Assembly (NCBI GenBank): GCA_963816315.1
Contig: CAWFJZ010000045.1
Location: 1-64,000, forward strand
Origin: CADEEN01 sp963816315
Lineage (GTDB): Bacteria; Pseudomonadota; Gammaproteobacteria; Burkholderiales; Burkholderiaceae_C
Direction: 5' to 3'
Length of the DNA stretch: 64,000 bases
Shown here: positions 26,074 through 34,049 of the stretch, one piece after another
Layout: every line of letters starts with the position of its first letter
Numbering within the stretch: position 1 is the first letter of the stretch
Translations under genes and position numbers: made by a program
Notes under the pieces: generated by a model
What the model was told of the DNA's origin: nothing
Database searches by the model: none
What the model saw: the letters and a program-made list of their open reading frames with translations, nothing else

Positions 26074-26874
26074 ATGAAGGCTGACGTGGCAGCACCCAAC
26101 GCGACGCGCGCGCTGCGCCGCACGGCTTGGCTGTGCGCGGCGTTGATGGCCGTCGTCGTCGTGGCCAGCGCCTTCCTGCGCCACCTCGGCGCGAGCGCGG
26201 CGCTGCAAGCGGCGTGGGCGGGTGAGTTCGCGCTGGCGCGTCAGGTGCACCGCGTCGCGGCGACGCTGGTGTTGATCGGCGCCGTCGTGCTGGTGGTGTT
26301 GGCGCGGCGTGCGCGGTCGCCGCGCGTCGGGCTCGCGTGGACCCTGCTCGGCGTGGGGCTGCTGTTGTCGGTGGTCGGCGTCGTGACCGGCGCGTCGCGC
26401 GCGGCGCCGGTGGTGCTGGTCAATCTGCTGGGTGGCGTGGCAATGCTGGGCTTGAGCGTGGGTTTGGCTGCGGGTGCTTCACACGGCCACAGCGGCACGG
26501 GTCGCGCGGCAAGGTGGCTGCTCGCGTTCATGGCCCTTCAGGTTGCGGGAGGGGCGATCGCCAGTGCACAGGCCTTGCCGCAATGCGCGCTGTTTACCGA
26601 TTGCAGTCTCGTCGTCGTTTTGCACCGCGCCAGCGGCGTGCTGCTCGCACCTGCGCTGCTCGTGTGGGGCGCACGAACCGCGTGGTGCGATCCCCGTTGG
26701 GATGCCGCAGCGCTCGTGCTGACCGCGCTGCTGCTGTTGATGGTCGGTGCGCTTTCGGCAGGCATCGGCAGCCTGGCGCTCCCAGTGCTCGTGATTGCGC
26801 ACAACGCGTTGGGGACAACGGCCGTGGCTTTGCTCGTTTGGCAGCTTGGTGACTCGAACGCCCGGGAGTGTTGA
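26074..26874 (+). CDS. Heme A synthase-like membrane protein (CtaA/COX15 family)
   Basis: A 266-residue polytopic protein with eight hydrophobic segments. The expected heme-ligand His residues of CtaA appear in ARQVHRVAATLVLIG, VVLHRASGVLLAPALL and IAHNALGTTAVALLVW, and a Cys pair (QCALFTDC, about residues 170-176) sits in an extracytoplasmic loop as in CtaA. It would convert heme O to heme A, or a variant, for the divergent HCO operon. The ATG at 26074 (MKADVAAP) is preferred over GTG 26044, which overlaps the putative promoter. It is shorter than typical CtaA (about 300-350), so the call is CtaA-like. Confidence 0.75.
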   Translation: MKADVAAPNATRALRRTAWLCAALMAVVVVASAFLRHLGASAALQAAWAGEFALARQVHRVAATLVLIGAVVLVVLARRARSPRVGLAWTLLGVGLLLSVVGVVTGASRAAPVVLVNLLGGVAMLGLSVGLAAGASHGHSGTGRAARWLLAFMALQVAGGAIASAQALPQCALFTDCSLVVVLHRASGVLLAPALLVWGARTAWCDPRWDAAALVLTALLLLMVGALSAGIGSLALPVLVIAHNALGTTAVALLVWQLGDSNAREC

Positions 26875-26884
26875 TCACGGTCAA
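26871..26884. promoter_or_regulatory. Strong Fnr/Anr/Dnr box
   Basis: TTGATCACGGTCAA is a near-perfect symmetrical Fnr-family site (TTGAT-N4-GTCAA). It overlaps the stop codon of the ctaA-like gene and lies about 87 bases before the HAF-repeat protein start at 26964, which is probably its target. Confidence 0.6.
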
Positions 26885-26963
26885 CCTGGTGGTCGAGTCG
26901 TCTTGTACCGGCGTTCGTGCGGGACTACCTTCGCTCATTGATTGCTGCTGACTGGAGGAGCCG

Positions 26964-27875
26964 ATGAGCGCTTGGAAGTCCCCCGCCTTGTTGGCGCTTG
27001 TGCTGAGTCTTGTTGCCATAGGGCCGGCAGGGGCACGCGACGCTGACGATGAGCCTGCCTTTGCCACCATTGATGTACCCGGCGCCGGCCAGACCGTGGC
27101 TCACGGGATCAACAACCGTGGTCAGGTCGTCGGCGAGTTTCTGAGCGCTGCCGGCCAGTTTGGATTCCTAATGAAGAGAAGGAGCGTCACGGCGATCCCG
27201 GCTCCGGTCCCGCGAAACGTGTCCCTCCGTGCGTATGGGATCAATGAGCGTGGCCAGATCGTTGGCGACTACCAAGGGGACACCGCAACCGTCGCGTTTC
27301 TGAAGGACGGGTCCACTTTCACGACGATCGATGTGCCCGGCGCGGCGTTTTCCGGTGCTTTCGGGATCAACAACCGAGGCACGATCGTCGGCGCTTTCGG
27401 TGACAGCAGTCTCGTCCGGCGCGGCTTCGTCAAGCAGGGGTCGAGCCTTACCGTGATCAACGTGCCTGGAGCGACGGAGGTCTCTGCCAACGGCATCAAC
27501 GACAGGGACCAGGTCGTGGGTCACTTCGTGACCGCGTCGGGCATCTACGGATTCATCAGCGACAAGGGGATCGTCACAGCCTTCGCGTACCCAGAGGCCT
27601 TCGGAACCTGGGCCAGAGGGATCAACAACGCCGGGCAGATCGTTGGTTGGGTTTACGACAGCACGGGCTCCCACGGTTTCCTCAAAGATGGTGCGAGCTT
27701 CTCGAAGATTGATTTCCCAGGCGCACAGGCCACCTACGTGGACAGCATCAACGACAGGGGGCAGGTCGTTGGCTTCTATATCGACGCGACGGGGGGCTAT
27801 CACGGGTTCCTCGCTGAAATCGATGAACGCGATGGTCACACGCATCCAGAGCATGGGCCACGCCAACGCCATTGA
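26964..27875 (+). CDS. Secreted HAF-repeat (beta-propeller-like) protein
   Basis: A 303-residue protein with a signal peptide (ALLALVLSLVAIGPAGA, cleavage near residue 24) followed by about six tandem units of about 45 residues. Each unit carries a GINNRGQVVGEF-like core (also INERGQIVGDY, INNRGTIVGAF, INDRDQVVGHF, INNAGQIVGWV, INDRGQVVGFY) and FTTIDVPGA-like strands, the extracellular HAF family pattern. The unit count suggests a six-bladed propeller or solenoid. The C-terminus is a low-complexity His/Arg tail. GC content is somewhat lower than that of its neighbours, so acquisition is possible. Binding partner unknown. Confidence 0.8.
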   Translation: MSAWKSPALLALVLSLVAIGPAGARDADDEPAFATIDVPGAGQTVAHGINNRGQVVGEFLSAAGQFGFLMKRRSVTAIPAPVPRNVSLRAYGINERGQIVGDYQGDTATVAFLKDGSTFTTIDVPGAAFSGAFGINNRGTIVGAFGDSSLVRRGFVKQGSSLTVINVPGATEVSANGINDRDQVVGHFVTASGIYGFISDKGIVTAFAYPEAFGTWARGINNAGQIVGWVYDSTGSHGFLKDGASFSKIDFPGAQATYVDSINDRGQVVGFYIDATGGYHGFLAEIDERDGHTHPEHGPRQRH

Positions 27876-27898
27876 GTCGGCATCAATGAACTTGAACA

Positions 27899-27928
27899 GT
27901 TCGCCCTGAGCCTGTCGAAGGGCCCTTC
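27899..27928. repeat. Dispersed palindromic repeat, single arm
   Basis: GTTCGCCCTGAGCCTGTCGA followed by AGGGCCCTTCG, the same element as at 22596 and 50500-50597. It lies between the convergent HAF-repeat and adaptor genes, where AAGGGCCCTT could act in transcription termination. Confidence 0.8.
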
Positions 27929-27976
27929 GTCACGCAGACCAGGTGCCGCCTTTCGCGCTGCTGGCAAGAAGGCTGC

Positions 27977-29182
27977 CTACGCCGGCCCGCGCACCGTCTT
28001 CAGTTGCCTGCCTTCGGCGACGCTGTCGCTCGGATAGACGATGACGCGATCGCCCGCCGCCAGGCCGTCTTCGATCCAGGCGTCGTTCGGCGTGCGGCCA
28101 CCGACCTTGATCCGTCGCTTGTGCGCATGGCCGTCGGCGGCGACATAAACCGCCCATTGCTCGCCGTCGCGAAACAGCGCCGCCACCGGCGCGATGACGG
28201 CGTTGGCGCGCTCGAAGACGACGATGCGCGCGTCGATGCGGAACTGGTCGCCGAGGCCGCGCCATTGCTCGGCCGGCGAGACGATGTCAACGATGACGTT
28301 GACGCGCTGCTCCTCGACGCCGAGCGCCGAGACCTTGGTGAACGCCGCCGGTTCGACATGGCGCACTCGGCCCGCCAGGTGCGGTTCGCCGCCGGCGTCG
28401 ATGTCCACACGCGCGCCGGCGGCGATGCGCCGGCCCTCGGTGGACAGCACGTCAATGACGATCTCGAGTTGCGCCGGGTCGGCGATCTCGAGCAAGGGCG
28501 TGCCGACGCCGACCGCCGCTTCGCTCTCCTGCAGCACGCGCAGCACACGGCCATCGACCGGCGACTCGATCGGCCAGGTGGTGCCGGGGCGGTGCGTGTC
28601 GGCCACTTCGCGGGCGCGCATCAACGCCGCGCGGGCCTGCGCCAGATCGTGCGCGGCGCCTTCGCGTGCGAAGCGTGCGGCGTCGAGCTCCTTGCTCTGC
28701 ACACGGGCTGCCAGACGCGCCTGGTCGAGCGCGGCAACGGCGACGAAGCCATCGCCTTGCAAGCGCTCCTGCCGCGCCACGTCGGTCTGCGCCTGGTCGA
28801 GCGCGGCCTCGGCGCGCGCCACTTTCGCGCGCGCCAGATCGAAGCCCGCCGCGGCCGCACCGATGCGCTCACTCAACTCGCGCGCCGTGCGCGCGTCGAT
28901 CATCGCCGGCGCCGCGGGCGACAACTCGGCGACGGCCGCGCCCGCGCGCACGGTGTCGCCGGCCTTGACGCGCACCCGCGCCAGCCGGCCCGCCACGGGC
29001 GCCGAGACGACATAGCGCTCGCGCACGCGTGTCTTGCCGTCTTCGTCGACGGTCTGCTCGAACAGGCCCTGACGGACCTCGGCCGTTTCCACCGGCACGG
29101 GCTGCGGGCGGAAGGCCCAGACGAAGACAGTGATCAGCGCCGCGACGCCGAGGCCGGCCGAGATCCAGAGCTTGCGTGTCAT
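27977..29182 (-). CDS. HlyD/RND-type periplasmic adaptor subunit of an ABC efflux system (copy 2)
   Basis: A 401-residue paralogue of the protein at 8458-9666, with the same order: signal anchor (LWISAGLGVAALITVFVWAF), first lipoyl half (YVVSAPVAGRLARVRVKAGD), helical hairpin (about residues 95-185), second lipoyl half (SPVDGRVLRVLQESEA) and barrel domains with the shared phrase AAFTKVSALGVEEQRVNVI. It starts at ATG 29182, 13 bases after the permease stop, as a separate gene; this is the reference for interpreting the fused copy 1. Confidence 0.9.
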   Translation of the reverse strand: MTRKLWISAGLGVAALITVFVWAFRPQPVPVETAEVRQGLFEQTVDEDGKTRVRERYVVSAPVAGRLARVRVKAGDTVRAGAAVAELSPAAPAMIDARTARELSERIGAAAAGFDLARAKVARAEAALDQAQTDVARQERLQGDGFVAVAALDQARLAARVQSKELDAARFAREGAAHDLAQARAALMRAREVADTHRPGTTWPIESPVDGRVLRVLQESEAAVGVGTPLLEIADPAQLEIVIDVLSTEGRRIAAGARVDIDAGGEPHLAGRVRHVEPAAFTKVSALGVEEQRVNVIVDIVSPAEQWRGLGDQFRIDARIVVFERANAVIAPVAALFRDGEQWAVYVAADGHAHKRRIKVGGRTPNDAWIEDGLAAGDRVIVYPSDSVAEGRQLKTVRGPA

Positions 29183-29195
29183 GTTGTTCTCCGAT

Positions 29196-31547
29196 TCATT
29201 CGCGTGTCTTCAGCACGCCGACCAGGTCGAGTTCGTCGACGCGGCGGCGCACGATCAGCGCGCTGACAACCCCTGCGAGCAGCACCACCAGGCAGGCAAA
29301 GGCATAGGTGCGCGGCGCGACGATCAACGGCAGTGCGAACTCCTGTGTCGTCGACAGCGTGACGATGCTCCAGGCCAGGCCCCAGCCCAGCAGGCAGCCG
29401 AGCGGCAAGGCAAGCAGCAGCTCGGCGCCGAGCTCGCCGAGCAGCAGGCCCGAGACCTCGCCGCGCGTGGCGCCGAGCACGCGCAGGCTGGCCAGGTCCC
29501 AGGCGCGTTCGGCCAGCGTGATGCGTGCGTTGTTATAGACCACGCCGATGGCGATCGCCGAGCCCATCACCGCCATCAGCGAGCTGAAGAAGAGCACGTT
29601 GCGCGCGCTGTTTTCGCGCACATAGCGCACCACCGGGGCGATCTCCATCGCTGCCGCCACCTTCGGCGTCTGCTTCAGGCGCCGCAGCACGGCCTCGCGC
29701 TGCGAGGCGTCGACCAGCAGCCGGGCGCCCGACATCGTCTGGCCTTCGCCGAGCAGGCGGTTGAGTGCGCCGCGCTCCATGTGCGCCGCGAACTGCACCT
29801 TCTCGAAGCTGAACGCCACCACCGGCAGATCGGCCTGTCGGCGCTCGCCCTGCAGCACCTCGACGTGGACCGTGTCGCCGATCTGCAGTCGCAGGCGCTC
29901 GGCCAGGCGCTGGTTGAGCACGATGCCAGCCGCGGGCACTGTTGCGCGGGCGAAGCGCTCGTCGAGCAGCGGCCGCATCTGCGCGCCGGCATCCACCGCG
30001 CCGACCGCGGTGCGGTAGCTGCGCAGGCCGTTGGACAGCCGCACCGGCGCGTCGCGGTCGGCCTCGGCGCGCAGCACGCCGGGCCATTGCGCAAAGTCGT
30101 ACAGCGCGGCGTTGGACACCGGGTCGGTCAGCGCGACGCTGACGGTCTGCCGGTCGCGCATCGTGATCTCGACGTTGAGCAGGTAGGCCACCGAGTCTTG
30201 CCACCAAGTGCCGGCGATCATCACGCCCACGGCGCTGGCGATGCCCAAGGTGGTGAGCAGTGCGCGCAGCGGCTTGCGCTCGATATCGCGCACCACCATG
30301 CGCACCGCGGGCGAGTACAGGCGCGCCAGACCGAGGCGCTCGCCCAGCGTCGGGCCGTAACTCGCAGGCGCGGGCGGGCGCATCGCTTCGGCCGGCGGCA
30401 GGCGCACCACGCGCAGCAGGGCGCCGAGCACGGCCAGGCCCGCGGCGGCCAGCGACAGCAGCACGGCCGAGACCGGGATCCACGGCAGCATGCGGTACTC
30501 GAAATCGGGGATGCGCAAGAAGCGCGCGTAGAGCTGCGACACCGAGTAGCCGAAGTAGGCGCCGCCGGCAATGCCGATCGGCCCGCCGATCAACACGATG
30601 ACGAGCACGAACTTCAGGTAATGCCGGCCGATCTGGGCGTTGTCGCGGCCCAGCGCCTTGAGTGCCGCGATCTGGCCGCGCTGGGTGCCGATCTGCCGCG
30701 TCAGCGCCACGTTGAGCAGGAACATCGCCACGCCGAGCACGATCACCGGCAGCGTCGTGCCGTAGACCTTCCACGTGGCGATCTCCTGGCTCAGCAGGCG
30801 GTGCGAGGGCAGGTCGTCGCGCCCATGCGCGCCGGTGAAGCCGTAGCGGTCGAGCCGGCGGTCCAGGCCGGCGATCACCGCCGCTTCCGACGCGCCGCGT
30901 TCGAGCCGCACGGCCACGCTGTTGAACGCGCCTTCCATGTTGAACGCCGCGGCCAGGCGCTGTCGGCCGACCCAGAAGATGCCGAAGCTGCGCTCGTCGC
31001 CGAAGGCGCCGCGGCTGGGGAAGATGTACTCCGGCGAGATCGTCGTGCCGACGATCAGCAGCGATTCGCGCTTGCCGTTGAACAGTGCATCGACACGGCT
31101 GCCCGGCGCCAGGCCATGGGCGGTGGCGAAGGTCTCGTTGACCAGGGCCTGGTTGGAGCCGGGCGCATCGATCCAGGCGCCGCGCATCAGCGTCAGGCGG
31201 TTCATGCGCGGCAGGCCCTGCTCGGGCAGCGCGATCATGCGGCCGGTCAGCGGCTCGGCAACCCCCGGCAGATCGAGCAGCACGTCGAAGCGCACGGTGG
31301 CCTCGAGCTCGGTCACGCCGGGGATCTCGAGCAGGCGATCGACCAGGCCCAGCGGTGCGCGTTTGCCCGCCGCGAACACCTGCGCAAAGCGCGCGCGCTC
31401 GTAATGCGAGGCCTGCAACTCCTTCAACGTGTCGTAAGACGACAGCGAGCCGACATAGCCGGTGATGCCGGCGGCCACCACCAGCGCCACGGCCAACACC
31501 TGGGCGCGCAATTGCCACAGGTCGCGCAGCAGCTTGCGGTCGAGCAT
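29196..31547 (-). CDS. FtsX/MacB-like ABC transporter permease (copy 2)
   Basis: A permease of 783 residues, full-length paralogue of the one at 9669-12042. It shares the start MLDRKLLRDL, TM1 VLAVALVVAAGITGYVGSL, the core IAALKALGRDNAQIGRHYL, the motif MRPPAPASYGPTLGERLGL, and the end VDELDLVGVLKTRE. ATG 31547 is preferred; an ATG at 31556 (MVS) overlaps the ATPase stop and is also possible. It works with the downstream adaptor and the ATPase of the same operon. Transported substrate unknown; homologous systems export macrolides, peptides or lipids. Confidence 0.9.
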   Translation of the reverse strand: MLDRKLLRDLWQLRAQVLAVALVVAAGITGYVGSLSSYDTLKELQASHYERARFAQVFAAGKRAPLGLVDRLLEIPGVTELEATVRFDVLLDLPGVAEPLTGRMIALPEQGLPRMNRLTLMRGAWIDAPGSNQALVNETFATAHGLAPGSRVDALFNGKRESLLIVGTTISPEYIFPSRGAFGDERSFGIFWVGRQRLAAAFNMEGAFNSVAVRLERGASEAAVIAGLDRRLDRYGFTGAHGRDDLPSHRLLSQEIATWKVYGTTLPVIVLGVAMFLLNVALTRQIGTQRGQIAALKALGRDNAQIGRHYLKFVLVIVLIGGPIGIAGGAYFGYSVSQLYARFLRIPDFEYRMLPWIPVSAVLLSLAAAGLAVLGALLRVVRLPPAEAMRPPAPASYGPTLGERLGLARLYSPAVRMVVRDIERKPLRALLTTLGIASAVGVMIAGTWWQDSVAYLLNVEITMRDRQTVSVALTDPVSNAALYDFAQWPGVLRAEADRDAPVRLSNGLRSYRTAVGAVDAGAQMRPLLDERFARATVPAAGIVLNQRLAERLRLQIGDTVHVEVLQGERRQADLPVVAFSFEKVQFAAHMERGALNRLLGEGQTMSGARLLVDASQREAVLRRLKQTPKVAAAMEIAPVVRYVRENSARNVLFFSSLMAVMGSAIAIGVVYNNARITLAERAWDLASLRVLGATRGEVSGLLLGELGAELLLALPLGCLLGWGLAWSIVTLSTTQEFALPLIVAPRTYAFACLVVLLAGVVSALIVRRRVDELDLVGVLKTRE

Positions 31548-31549
31548 GC

Positions 31550-32300
31550 TCACCATGCGATCTGCTCCGGGCGCAGCTTGGCGGTGTTGGTCTCGATCGA
31601 GGCGATGCGGCCGTCGGCCAATCGCATCACGCGATCGGCCATCTGCGCGATCGGCGCGTTGTGCGTGATCACCGCCGTCGTGGTGCCGAGCTCGGCGTTG
31701 ATGCGCGCGATGGCTTCGAGCACGATGCGGCCGGTGGCGTAGTCGAGCGCGCCGGTGGGCTCGTCGCACAGCAGCACGTCCGGGCGCTTGGCGATCGCGC
31801 GCGCAATCGCCACGCGCTGCTGCTCGCCGCCCGACATCTGAGACGGGTAGTGGCCGAGCCGGTCACCGAGGCCGACCAACGCCAGCGCCTCCGCAGGCTT
31901 CATCGGGTGTTCCGCCATCTCGGTGACCAGCGTCACGTTCTCGACCGCGGTCAGCGACGGGATCAGGTTGTAGAACTGGAAGACGAAGCCGACGTGTTGG
32001 CGCCGGTAGCGTGTCAGCTCGGTCTCGCTGGCGTGCGCGAGGTCATGGTCGCGGAACATCGCCGTGCCGCCGCTGGGCGTGTCGAGGCCGCCGAGGATGT
32101 TGAGCAGCGTCGACTTGCCGCTGCCCGAGGGCCCGAGCAGGACGACGAACTCCGAGGCGAAGATGTCGAGATCGACGCCGCGCAGGGCCTGCACCTCGAC
32201 CTCGCCCATGCGGTAGACCTTGGTCAGGCCGCGGGCAGCTGAACACCGGCGTCGCACCGGCGACGGTTTCGGGACGAAGGGTCAAGGCTTGGGCAGACAT
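31550..32300 (-). CDS. MacB/LolD-family ABC transporter ATP-binding protein (copy 2), frameshifted near N-terminus
   Basis: An ATPase with Walker A GPSGSGKST, Q-loop FVFQFYNLIPSL, signature MSGGEQQRVAIARA, Walker B DVLLCDEPTGALD and VITHN. The frame that encodes these motifs has no good start. The real N-terminus (MSAQALTLRPETVAGATPVF, ATG at 32300) is in another frame and joins at GLTKVYRMGE if one extra T near 32237 is removed, giving about 249 residues. It is the first gene of the copy 2 operon, and its stop overlaps the permease start region. A Fnr-type half-palindrome lies about 80 bases upstream. Confidence 0.9.
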
Positions 32301-32372
32301 CGCAGGCGCAGGCTGCAATGGGCAGCCCGTGGGGCAGCCTTGGCACAGTAGCGGACGCATCCAGGGTGGACC

Positions 32373-32386
32373 GTGACTCAGGTCAA
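32373..32386. promoter_or_regulatory. Candidate Fnr/Dnr box
   Basis: GTGACTCAGGTCAA (four of five, then five of five half-site matches to TTGAC-N4-GTCAA). It lies between the ABC ATPase copy 2 (about 80 bases from its start, minus strand) and the Crp/Fnr gene at 32540, so it could control either or both. Confidence 0.4.
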
Positions 32387-32539
32387 TGTCACCGCGAGGC
32401 GAGGTGACTGAGCCCGATGGTCGTGCAAGGCGAGCCACGCCACTTACCGCGTGCGCTTGCAGACGATGCCTTGCGGCACATCAACCGCGCCGGCAAGCAC
32501 CGTCGTGAAAATGTTCGGGTCGCCTGCCGAGCGATTTCG

Positions 32540-33229
32540 ATGGACCTGCGCGTCTTCAACATCCCCCGCTACCTGTCGGTGCAGCCGCTGTTCACCGACC
32601 TGAGCCCGACCGAACTCGAGCGCTTGGCGCAGGGCTGCGCATTGCGGCGCTTCGGGCGCGGCGAAGACATCTTTCGCGTCGGTGCGCGCTGCGAGGAGTT
32701 CCATGTCTGCGTCACGGGGCAAGTGAAGCTGTTCGCGGTGTCGCCGGCCGGCGCCGAGAAGGTGATCGACATCATCGCGCCGGGGCAGAGCTTTGCCGAG
32801 GCGCTGATGTTCACCGGCGCGCCGTACATCATCAACGCGCAGGCGCTGTCGGATTGCCTGCTGCTGACGGTGAAGAAGCAGGCGGTGGAAGCCGAGATCG
32901 CGCACGACGCGCGCTTCGCGCTGCGCATGCTGGCCGGCATCTCGCGCCGCCTGCACGGCCTCGTCCATGACGTGGAGGCGTATGCGCTGCACAGCGGCGT
33001 GCAGCGCGTGATCGGTTATCTGCTGCGCGACATTGCCGCCGATGAGGATCAGCCGGTGACGGTGTCGCTGCCGGTCAGCAAGGCGACGATCGCCTCGCGC
33101 CTGTCGCTGACGCCGGAGTATTTTTCGCGCGTGCTGCACGAGCTCGAAGCGGCGGGGCTGGTGCGCATCGACAAGCGCGACATCCACATCCTCGATGCGG
33201 GGGCGCTGGCGAACTACCGCTCACCCTGA
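32540..33229 (+). CDS. Crp/Fnr-family regulator, Dnr/Nnr-like
   Basis: A transcription factor of 229 residues with a cNMP-binding-like beta-roll (LERLAQGCALRRFGRGEDIF, VCVTGQVKLFAVSPAGAEKV, IIAPGQSFAEALMFTG), a long dimer helix and a winged helix-turn-helix (VSKATIASRLSLTPEYFSRVLHEL). The recognition helix carries E..FSR, as in Fnr-type proteins that read TTGAT. It lacks the N-terminal Cys cluster that holds the Fe-S centre of Fnr, which fits the heme-based NO-sensing Dnr/Nnr group. ATG 32540 (MDLRVF) is chosen; upstream in-frame sequence is not conserved. nirS lies 1 kb away, its likely target. Confidence 0.88.
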   Translation: MDLRVFNIPRYLSVQPLFTDLSPTELERLAQGCALRRFGRGEDIFRVGARCEEFHVCVTGQVKLFAVSPAGAEKVIDIIAPGQSFAEALMFTGAPYIINAQALSDCLLLTVKKQAVEAEIAHDARFALRMLAGISRRLHGLVHDVEAYALHSGVQRVIGYLLRDIAADEDQPVTVSLPVSKATIASRLSLTPEYFSRVLHELEAAGLVRIDKRDIHILDAGALANYRSP

Positions 33230-33720
33230 GGCTGGCGTTCGATGACGCGGCGCACGTCGAGGTTGACGACGAGCCGCGCGTCGGGCGTCTGCACGGTCAG
33301 GTAAGCCGCGCCACGCGCGTCGGTGTCGAGCGTTCGTGCCGGTGCGTCGAGCGCCGTGCGCCGCACGCCGAGAAAGCCGGGTGCGGCGATCGCTTCGCCC
33401 ATGCGCCAGTCGTGCACGAGTCCGTCGTGGATCGGCGGCGCGTTCGGGTCCACCGACAGCTCCCACAACTCGGGCAGCGTGTCGAAGGCGATGACGAAGC
33501 TGCGGCGCTGCGGCAGCCAGCGCACGGCGCTGACGGCGCTCGCGTTGTCGCCGGACAGGGCGCGCGCGGGCAGCGTCTTCACCGGCTGGCCGGTATCGAA
33601 GACGACGACCGCATGGCCCTGGCCTTCGACGCGCCAACGGCCGTCACTGGATTCGGCAGCAGGCGCGGCCAGCGCGATGCCGCAGCATGCGGCCAGCGCC
33701 AGCGCCGCGGATCGGATCAC
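33214..33720 (-). CDS. Secreted beta-propeller-fragment-like protein in the nirS operon (NirF-like?)
   Basis: A 168-residue protein beginning at GTG 33720, overlapping the cytochrome c stop as GTGA. A signal peptide (SAALALAACCGIALAAPAAE) precedes repeats reminiscent of the d1 propeller strands: GHAVVVFDTGQPVKTLPARAL, RRSFVIAFDTLPELWELSV, and ARLVVNLDVRRVIERQ. It is much shorter than NirF or NirN (about 390-500), so it cannot be a complete d1-type propeller. It could be a NirF-derived accessory or a truncated relic. The end overlaps the convergent Crp/Fnr gene by 16 bases. Confidence 0.65.
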   Translation of the reverse strand: MIRSAALALAACCGIALAAPAAESSDGRWRVEGQGHAVVVFDTGQPVKTLPARALSGDNASAVSAVRWLPQRRSFVIAFDTLPELWELSVDPNAPPIHDGLVHDWRMGEAIAAPGFLGVRRTALDAPARTLDTDARGAAYLTVQTPDARLVVNLDVRRVIERQPQGER

Positions 33721-34049
33721 GACTTCAGGATCAGCTCGATCGCTTCCTTCAGATCCTTGTCGCCGATCTTCTCCGGCGGGTTCGGCGCCATCGGCACCGG
33801 GCCGAAGACGCCGCTGCCGCCCTTGCGCACTTTCTCGGCGAGCTTGGCCGGCGCGTCGGCTTGACCCTTGTACTTGGCCGCGATCTCTTTGAACGGCGGG
33901 CCGACGAGCTTCTTGTCCTTGGTGTGGCAGGCCATGCAGCCGGCCTTGTCCATCGCAGCGAGCGTCGATGCGTCGTCGGCCTGGGCGGCGAAGGCGGCGA
34001 GCGCCAACGCGGCCAGCAGCGCGAGCGAGGGCAGGAGGTGGTGCTTCAT
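33717..34049 (-). CDS. Class I cytochrome c551/c552
   Basis: A 110-residue periplasmic cytochrome c: signal peptide (LLPSLALLAALALAAFAAQA), heme motif CMACH with preceding DKAG, and the Met axial ligand in GPVPMAPNPPEKIGD, the standard c551 arrangement. It should donate electrons to the NirS protein encoded immediately upstream, or to the CuA subunit of the HCO enzyme. The ATG at 34049 overlaps the nirS stop (TGATG). Confidence 0.93.
   Translation of the reverse strand: MKHHLLPSLALLAALALAAFAAQADDASTLAAMDKAGCMACHTKDKKLVGPPFKEIAAKYKGQADAPAKLAEKVRKGGSGVFGPVPMAPNPPEKIGDKDLKEAIELILKS

Noticed and set aside
26964..27875. Tandem repeats as a CRISPR array
   Set aside because: The repeats are about 135 bases, degenerate at the DNA level and in frame with a secreted repeat protein; no short identical repeats with spacers exist.
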